Assembly (NCBI RefSeq): GCF_003573695.1
Contig: NW_020621936.1
Coordinates: forward strand, 14,446,001 to 14,510,000
Length of the DNA stretch: 64,000 nt
Direction of reading: 5' to 3'
Source of the DNA: Papaver somniferum
Taxonomy: Eukaryota; Streptophyta; Magnoliopsida; Ranunculales; Papaveraceae
The position numbers were made by a program, and so were the translations under genes. The notes under the pieces are model-generated. The model made no database searches. It was not told where the DNA came from and saw only the letters and a list, made by a program, of their open reading frames with translations. Below are positions 57,017 through 64,000 of the stretch, piece by piece. The first letter of the stretch is position 1, and each line of letters starts with the position of its first letter.

Positions 57017-57655
57017 GAGGAATCACTTTAGTTTTCGGATCAAAAAAAAAAGCACTTTAGTTTAGACTAGTGTATTCATTTCATTCCAGCCTTCGGCACC
57101 GTTAATCTTTCGCACTTAAATTTGAGGAATCAGTAGGTGTTGTGAGTCTCTGAAAATGATAATCAGGTGTTCGCCTTGCCAACTATCACCTGTCGATGGT
57201 GGATATTTTGGATGTGAGATGTTGCTCGGTTTGGTCAACTCACCAGTATGGGCGGTATGTCTCCCTGTTTATTACTCCCCCTTCTACAAAGGGGAAATTA
57301 GGGGGAGATCCAAAAAAAAAAATATTCTCATTCTCAGGCCCACAATTAATTTTGTATACCGTGACACCCATAATTATATGAAATTATTATATGAATCAAT
57401 ACATAATTGGTTATGCATACTATCTTTTCAGGCATAACTCGTTACGCAACCTAATTTTTCAGCGGTATAATTGGCAGCGCAACTTGGACATAACATATCT
57501 AAAAATCCGCGCCTTAGAATTTTACAAATTTTATATCGTTGGAAATCTTTTTAAAAGAGCTACGCAACGAGTACAAACAAGAATATCAAAATTTTGTTTT
57601 TAACGAAAAAATCGGAGGTGATCCTCATTTTAGGGAAATTTTTTGTAAACTTGAT
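57017..57655. other. No gene recognised
   Basis: There is an A-run near 57310-57320 and words like CATAACTCGTTACGCA at 57433 that anticipate the palindromic array that follows. ORFs at 57156-57437 and 57391-57603 have no domain. Confidence 0.35.
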
Positions 57656-57659
57656 ACTT

Positions 57660-58085
57660 AACCATTATGCAGTCACCAAAAACGATGCATAACACATTCT
57701 GCAGCTGCATAACGAATTATGCAGCCATTTTTTTGACTGCATAACAAGTTATGTATCTGCATAACAAAGTTATGCATCTATAACAAGTTATGTAACCATT
57801 GTTTTGGTTGATTTTAGCCGTACATATAAAAAATTGATGCATAATGCAGTATGCATCCATATTTACGGATGCATATCAGGTTATGCATATATTTTCTCGA
57901 TGCATAATGCATTATATAGCCATATTTTCGGACGCATAACAGGTTATGCAGGTTTTCTGGACTGCATAACAAGTTATGCAACAAATTTTGTAGATGCATA
58001 ACAGGTTATGCATCCATTTTCACGAATGCATAACATGTTATGCAGACAGTTTCTCGACTGAATGACATGTTATGCAGTCATAACC
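57660..58085. repeat. Array of palindromic units TGCATAAC(A)N(G)TTATGCA
   Basis: About eleven units are spaced roughly 35-40 bp apart, each centred on an 18-bp near-perfect palindrome (for example ATGCATAACAGGTTATGCAT). They are separated by AT-rich spacers that often contain CCATTTT or CCATATTT and ACG. The same words appear singly at 57410 and 57433. Spacers are not unique sequence, so it is not CRISPR-like. It may be the motif-rich part of a DNA transposon whose ends I could not define. Confidence 0.75.
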
Positions 58086-58975
58086 ACATCATCATTTTCT
58101 TTCATGTTTCATTAACTCCCACGCAAACCATTATCTTTCAGTTATTCGGGGGCTCTTGGTCAAAATCATGTATTTACACCATCATCTTCTTTCATGTATT
58201 TACACCATCATCTGCAATTAAACCTTCTTCACAACTCATCCAGTATTGCATACTCCAACTCAATTCACGGCTGAGAGTTTCATAAAAATCTGAAATTCAT
58301 TTCAAAATCTTCATTGAAAACAAGTTTTGATCATAAATCTGTGATGACCAAACCGTGTTCTACAAACCCATTTAGGGATTTTTGCTGCTACCATTAATAA
58401 CAGTAGTGAATTTAAATTGTAATGAAGAGAATCGGTAGTAAGAGGGTTCGTCGTTAATTCGAAGAAGAAGACGATTTGGTGCTGCTGTTGAGATCAATCG
58501 AATTTAGGCATGAATTTGTTCTCGAAATCAATCGAATATCTCCCTTTTTCTGAGATCTAGGTATAGTGGAGAAGAAGAAGAAGAAGAAAAAAAGACGAAG
58601 AAGAAGAAGAAAAAAAAAAGACAAAAACATAATTTTATATATTTTGGGTTTGAGAATAATTTTCTTCCAGAATTTGGGTGCGCGCCTGTAGTTTTGGGAG
58701 CGTGGGTTTCACAATAGAAACATCAGGGAGAATGGGTCTCCCTGTAGTTTTCACTTCTACAAAAGTGGATCGATGACCCTGAGGGCCCAACCCTTGTAAC
58801 TCAAATGAAAATCTTTTAATTTTCCAGTAAATAGTTACAGGTATTGTTGGGAGAGACTCACCAATCTGAGAGGCTAAGCACAATAGCAAAGCAACTAACG
58901 ATAAGTAATACGAAAAAAAAGGACGAAATGAGAAGATAAAAACCACGACACTAAATTTTACTCGAAAAGAACCTC
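58086..58975. other. Intergenic with a GAA microsatellite
   Basis: GAAGAAGAAG repeats interrupted by A-runs lie at about 58570-58622. A minus frame at 58946-58635 looks secretory at its start (hydrophobic run) but has no domain and overlaps repeat-like sequence, so it is not called. Confidence 0.4.
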
Positions 58976-60053
58976 TGTTAAAGCATTAGTCGGTCGAATT
59001 CACAAATGTTGCTATCTCAAGCTTGTTTTCAAATTTAGCTTCTACATTCAGTCAAGTCTCGGATTAGGATAGAAGTGTGTAGTTGAGATTCGGGTATCAT
59101 GATGTTTTACCGTTTGAAGGTGAAGATCAACAGGAGCTCTGAAAAACTTCTTCAACAAAGGTAAGTAAAGATTGAACCACCCATTTCTCAAGTTTTCAGA
59201 TTTCTATCTATGAGACATTGTCGCATGACTAAATTAGACAGTACATGCATAACAAAAATTTTGAGTCAAGTTTATCTTGAATATCGTTCTCGAAATATGC
59301 TAAGCTTAAGAAAATTTGTTCTTACTTGATGAATTTGGTTAAGAACAATTTATTGCTCATAACATAAATTGTGATTCAAGATTTAATAATTTGAAAATAG
59401 CCTGGATCAGTGATATGTGTCATTGATGTTATTCGGCAATGTTTCATATGGATTACTAGAGAGATATAAAACTACTATAGATATGGATACAAGACAGTAT
59501 GCATACAAATTCACATACTGTGAGAACTGTTATAGTTCCAAATCCGCAGTACATGTACTCAGTACACGTATCAGCGTAGCTATAATTCGGCAGAGACTTT
59601 TTGGTACGCATACCGGTATCCGTACCATAAAAAAGTATGTGAACTCGTGGATCAGAAAGGTGTTGGTTTCAATACCGGAAAGGTATGCATAGTACGTATA
59701 CCATAAAAGATCAGTGAGTTCCTGAACTTGTTTTTGTCTTAAGGGTACACATACCCGATACACGTACTATGACAAAAATATTCACGAACAGGTATAGTAC
59801 GCGTACTTACCCTGTCGAATATTTTCATATGCATCATCTATGAGATAATTGACATTTGAAAAACTCTCTAAGAATACATCTAGACATGATTGATCACATT
59901 TGAGATTTAAGAAAAGTCTTAAAGTGTTATATGAAAATGGTTAAGCTTGTTGTTCAATTGACTAGTTTCGTCCAACTTTTATGAACCAAACATTATAAAC
60001 GGTTCGATTACGGTTCATCCTAACCAGAGTGTATATTATATTATGTTAATCTC
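58976..60053 (+). repeat. Truncated copia-type LTR (same superfamily as 10350-19147)
   Basis: It starts TGTTAAAGCATTAGTCGGTCG and continues with GTTGCTATCTCAAGCTTGTT, parallel to the start of the LTR at 16788. Around 59950 it matches the middle of that LTR (TGTTCAATTGACTAGTTT). It breaks off at 60053 where another LTR start (TGTTAGAGCATTGCTCGG) begins, so the second element probably inserted into or recombined with it. Confidence 0.6.
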
Positions 60054-62852
60054 TGTTAGAGCATTGCTCGGTCGAACTCGCAAGCGTTGCTATCTCAAGC
60101 TTGTTTATCAAATTTAGTTATCAAAACTATATGTCTTGAATTCTAATCTACTTATAGCGAAGTCTCGGACTAGGATAGTTAAGTGTAGTTGTAATATCCG
60201 CCCCAATTTTAAAGGAATTTTTGTCTTTTTCCAATAAAGGTATTTTAGTAATTTACTATTTTGATTTGGATATTCCCTTTTCAAGCCTCATTATGCATTT
60301 TATGAAAATATTTATGATAAATATTATTTAAATAGTCTTGGTAAGAATAATAATTAGATATCTTGATCTTGATAATTTTTAGATTTATGGATGTTTAGCT
60401 TAAATATGCTTGTTTAGCATCAATTAAGAAAATAAGATTGACCATAAATTACACAAGGAATTTAACCTTGTAGGGTCAGTTGAAAATGAAACTAGGACCT
60501 GCTAGTTTTGGTGAAGATGATGTTGGTTATGAAGTCCGGACACTTGTCAACTTACTATTTTCAGGAATTATTCTTGAAAAGTAACCAGTGTTGTGCACTT
60601 ATTATCGTAATTGGAAAGTAATGTGCATTTACTAATTATATTTTCCGAGAGATTTCGATCATAAGTTTTGGACAAAGAATTTTTAAGAATTATGGAAACC
60701 GAATATGTGCTTTAATGAATATCTTGAGAATATTTTCGGTTTTGGAAATTCCTTGGTGTCCAAACTTCCTTGTCTATAAATACTTGAAGTTTTCCTTTCT
60801 AGCAAATTAATCCTTCGTAACAACAGACTTCATCTTTTGTTGTTGTTAATGGTGTAGCCGCCTATTCGGAGAGGAGAGTAACCTAATTAGGAGAAATCTC
60901 TTACGGCCACTCAGTTTAAAGTCTTCTTTGGGATTGAGAAGCTCTAGCGTGTACTGTTGGTGGGAAACTAGATAATTGCGGTTTATCTTTAATTTGTTTT
61001 CGATTGATTTGATTGACTAACGGTGTTGTGCAAATCGAATTAGTTAAATAACCAGTGTTGTGAACTTATTATCATAATTGAAAAGTAATGTGCATTTACT
61101 AATTAGATTTTCCGGGAGATTTCGATCATTATTTTTGGACAGAGCATTTTCAGGAATTATATAGAGGTTTAAAATTATTGGTGGAGCTACGGTACCTTAT
61201 ATAATTGTTTTGGATTGCGATTAAAGGTAGGCGCAATACTAACTAAATCTTGATTTTATTTGAGTTAAAATTATTTAAGTTCACATTTATTAGTTAAATA
61301 AGTTAAAAATCGAATTGGGGCTGCTTACGAGAGAAAGTAATGTGCATTTACTAATTAGATTTTCCGAGAGATTTCGATCATTATTTTTGGACAAAGCATT
61401 TTCAGGAATTATGGAGACCGAATTTGTGCTTTAATGAATATCTTGGGAATATTTTCGGTTTTGGAAATTCCTTGGTGTCCAAACTTCCTTGTCTATAAAT
61501 ACTTGAAGTTTTCCTTTCTAGCAAATTAATCCTACGTAACAACAAACTTCCTCTTTTGTTGTTGTTACTGGTGTAGCCGCCTATTCGGAGAGGAGAGTAA
61601 CCTAATTAGGCGAAATCTCTTACGGCCGCTCAGTTTAAAGTCTTCTTTGGGATTGAGAAGCTCTAGCGTGTACATTGGTGGGAAACTAGGTAATTCTGGT
61701 TTATCTTTTGTTTTCGATTGATTTGATTGAGTAACGGTGGTTGAAATCTGATTGTACCTAGTTTGTTTATGCTTGAGAATCTTCTCTTCTGATATAAGAT
61801 TCACTCAAACTATTTCAGAGTTTCGACGGGGATCTTTAGACTGTTGTTAGTTCTAAAGACGATCTTGTGATAATCCATTGTTAACAGACTCCGTTCAGTG
61901 CGTGATTGATCACAAGAGATTCAAGTGATTGTGTGCAGGTTTTTATTGAAGATTTAAGAAGATTTGAAGACAAAGAAGATATTGAAGATCTGACTTGCGT
62001 CTATAATCTTTGGTGTGCACAATACTTGTTTCGGTAAAAGAGGATCCAATTAATAATCGGTTTATCCTTGTGGTAGATTGGATTGATCAATTGAGTAGAT
62101 CGACATCAACACAATTCTTTGGATAAAAAGTGTTGTTGGCTTCATCTTAAACGATACTTTGGTAATTTAACATAAGATAGATCTAAGGACCTGACGAAGG
62201 AGTTTATGTTAAGATAAACGAAAGAGCCTTTGTTTGACTCATAATACTTGGTTGAATAGAGTTGATACCAAACAGATTTTTTGTTCATTTACTATTTGGA
62301 ATACGAACCAAAGGAATTGTTCCAAGTACGTGACTTATTCATAAGTTGGAGGCGTGGGAATACAGACGGAACTAGGTGAACTATAGGTTTAGTTGCTTGG
62401 TCTCAACTATACGAAGTTGGTGTAATTTTGTGTAGCGGCTTAATCCTGAAAGTATTCAATTCTGGACAAGGTCCCGGGGTTTTTCTGCATTTGCGGTTTC
62501 CTCGTTAACAAAATATTGTTGTGTCATTTACTTTATATTTCCGCATTATAATTATTTTATTATAATTAAAGTAAATCGCACAAACGTTAATTCCTATTTA
62601 CTTGATAAGAAATCATATTGTGTTTGGTTAAGTCCGAACCTTTGTATCAAGTAAACATACTTCGTTGTTGTATTGTCTCGATCTCGTATCCATAGACGAT
62701 CACACTGATCTCGTATCCATAGACGATCACACGAAGTGTGAACCGATTAGTTGTATTGTCTCGACTCTGTCCATAGACAATCACTTTCGGAGAAAGGACT
62801 TATAGGTAGGAAAAGTTTTAGCTTGAGGTATGTTTGGGTACCCTCGCCTTTT
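60054..62852 (+). repeat. 5' LTR of a second copia-type element, with foreign or rearranged middle
   Basis: The first 135 bases (TGTTAGAGCATTGCTCGGTC ... GACTAGGATAG) and the last 400 (GGTCCCGGGGTTTTTCTGCA, TTTCCTCGTTAACAAAA ... CTCGCCTTTTTAA) match the LTR family of 10350-19147. From about 60190 (TGTAATATCCGCC) to about 61800 the sequence is different and contains long direct repeats. The primer site TTAGTATCAGAGC follows at about 62854-62866. Confidence 0.6.
60580..61730 (+). repeat. Direct repeats of about 410 bp
   Basis: 60590-61000 and about 61325-61730 are near-identical (for example TTCGGTTTTGGAAATTCCTT; GGTGTAGCCGCCTATTCGGA; TTGGGATTGAGAAGCTCTAG). A third, shorter copy of the first 110 bases is at about 61050-61165. 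A TATA-like CTATAAATACTTG stands before each CCTTCGTAACAAC / CCTACGTAACAAC, so these look like two promoter/leader regions of LTRs. Confidence 0.7.
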
Positions 62853-62933
62853 TAATTAGTATCAGAGCAAGCAAACACGAAAAGATCTAACAATCTGTGT
62901 TTGGTGCGATCCAACCTATAAGAATTGAATCTA

Positions 62934-63434
62934 ATGTCTGATTCAGTTAACGTTATGCAAGTGTCTAAATACTCAAAAGTTGAAGATGTTACTACTTCGT
63001 TGACTCATGACCCTGGAGTTACGAAAACATCTATGTCTATCTCTGATGATAGAGAAGATGCTGATAAAGAGTTGGTAAAACTCCTAAAGCCTATACAATC
63101 TCTGTCTTCTAAAGTACTTATTTTAAAGACAGAGCCAAATCTTCTTAAACAGGAGATCAGAGAAAAAGACATTCAACTGAATTGTCTAGCCAAAGAGAAA
63201 TTGGATCTTGCTGTCAAACTAGAAGCTCTTGGTAAATCTCTCACATATAAAGAGACACGTCCTATGATTCTGACTAATGATGTTGTTGTGATTTCTTCTG
63301 ATGAGGAAACTAAAAGTCCTTGTTCGACTTTTACAGACTGTGATAAAACTGGTTTAATCACATCTGAAACAGATCAAGATGATGGTGGATTTTCATTTAA
63401 GGCTAAAATTGTAAAAGCCAAAATTATGCGCTGA
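62934..63434 (+). pseudogene. Copia-like gag N-terminal part, cut off by a gypsy LTR
   Basis: The start is the ATG in AATCTAATGTCTGATTC (MSDSVNVMQVSK), shortly after the primer-binding site, as for the gag at 12754. The protein is charged and coiled-coil-like (REKDIQLNCLAKEKLDLAVK) like its relative. The last 18 or so codons (from about 63380) are not gag. They read through the start of a gypsy LTR that has replaced the rest. No zinc knuckle or pol is left. Confidence 0.6.
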
Positions 63435-64000
63435 CATCCTGTAAAGGATAAAGCCATTAATGAGTGATGAATACTTCTTCACTTTACTAATTCACCCAGA
63501 ATGGAGCATGTAGAAACAAATCCCATATACCCTATGAATTTATAGCATTATCAATTAATGCATGACCAGCCTTGTATTTCCTGTGTTGTTCCCGCAGAAC
63601 TCTCATTATTAGTGCGACATGACGACTGAGTATTACTCTCAGCAGAGTAACACGAATCTCCAAGTATTAATAGTGAGGCATGTACGAAATACGCGTACAA
63701 GATACATCTCTCGGTGTGTTATACTAACCCGATTGAGCATATTTGAATATGAACTCTCCATATTAGTCTCAGAAACAATCATGACCACGCAAGTTGGCCG
63801 CATGATTTAACCAGCCTACACGATCCTCAGCAGGAGCAGGCTACTACATTAATGACCACCAGCGGGCCCACTTATGCCCTGGTCGGTCGAATACCTACCA
63901 TGCCTCCCAAACTACCACCGAACACCAGCCTGAAGTTGGATGTCCAGACTGGTATGGAGAAGCTTGGAGGAATCGTACAAACAAAGGCCGCCTATGGCAG
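63380..64000 (+). repeat. Third copy of the gypsy LTR, opposite orientation, running out of the window
   Basis: The reverse complement aligns with 5930-6440. Shared words include GCATGCCTCAC-like, CGCACTAATAATGAGAGTTC, ACAACACAGGAAATAC, and AATCATGCGG(T/C)CAAC with GTGATTGTTTCTGAG. The start GATGGTGGATTTT corresponds to the LTR terminus at 6447. It continues past 64000, so it is either a solo LTR or the 5' LTR of a further plus-strand gypsy element. Confidence 0.75.

Noticed and set aside
57660..58085. CRISPR-like array
   Set aside because: The genome is eukaryotic, the spacers are degenerate copies of one another, and the repeat is itself a variable palindrome.
58635..58946. Minus-strand ORF with a signal-peptide-like start
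   Set aside because: No domain, repeat-like surroundings and low-complexity DNA next to it; likely chance.
1..64000. tRNA, rRNA, snRNA or microRNA genes
   Set aside because: No cloverleaf, ribosomal signature or convincing precursor hairpin was found by reading. tRNA-like words found are primer-binding sites of retrotransposons. A tRNA/ncRNA search would be needed to exclude them.

Overview
This is plant nuclear DNA. The evidence is spliced genes with GT-AG introns, Ty1/copia and Ty3/gypsy LTR retrotransposons, L1-type LINEs, Stowaway- and Tourist-like MITEs, and Mutator-like (FAR1/MuDR) transposase genes carrying plant mobile domain (PMD) cargo. The high AT content and the style of the repeats suggest a eudicot; a poppy-like Ranunculales genome is my guess, at low confidence. 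I can support only two ordinary host genes. One is a group-A bZIP transcription factor of the GBF4/ABI5 type (28.9-34.3 kb, + strand, four exons). The other is an early-nodulin-like phytocyanin (54.6-55.6 kb, + strand, four exons). Nearly everything else is nested transposable elements.

Layout. 1-6447: a Tat-like Ty3/gypsy element on the minus strand with 2.56-kb LTRs, an internally deleted pol, and a 42/48-bp minisatellite between pol and its 3' LTR. It sits in an older copia-type LTR (to 7629). 7.8-10.3 kb and 19.15-20.0 kb: L1 remnants. One of them is split by a gag-only LTR element (10350-19147; LTRs about 2.35 kb; 5-bp target duplication GTTCC). 20.65-25.35 kb: a decayed cargo-bearing DNA transposon. 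25.4-26.2 kb: a Stowaway-like MITE containing an L1 tail. 26.5-27.6 kb: a 1.1-kb terminal-inverted-repeat (TIR) element. 28.9-34.3 kb: the bZIP gene. 37.1-41.8 kb: a degenerate copia element (minus). 42.2-53.3 kb: a nearly intact 11-kb Mutator-like element. 54.6-55.6 kb: the phytocyanin-like gene. 56.0-58.1 kb: two MITEs and a palindromic repeat array. 59-63.4 kb: copia LTRs and a gag start, cut off by another copy of the gypsy LTR that runs out of the window.

The most notable system is the 11-kb element (42246-53316), bounded by inverted termini and an 8-bp direct repeat TTTTTTAT. It encodes a FAR1-type MULE transposase fused to a C-terminal OTU-like cysteine protease domain. On the opposite strand it carries a small SANT/trihelix-like protein and a five-exon PMD protein with an acidic linker and an RGG tail. 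Its introns and spacers hold roughly fifty copies of one short motif (TACGGTTGG / CCAACCGTA) in both orientations. The decayed element at 20.65-25.35 kb has the same SANT-like plus PMD-RGG gene pair in the same order, but a different motif (ACCGATT / AATCGGT). The 1.1-kb element has a third motif (GAGTCGT). Homologous cargo with family-specific motifs resembles the anti-silencing protein and target-motif arrangement known for VANDAL/VANC Mutator-like elements. That functional reading is my inference.
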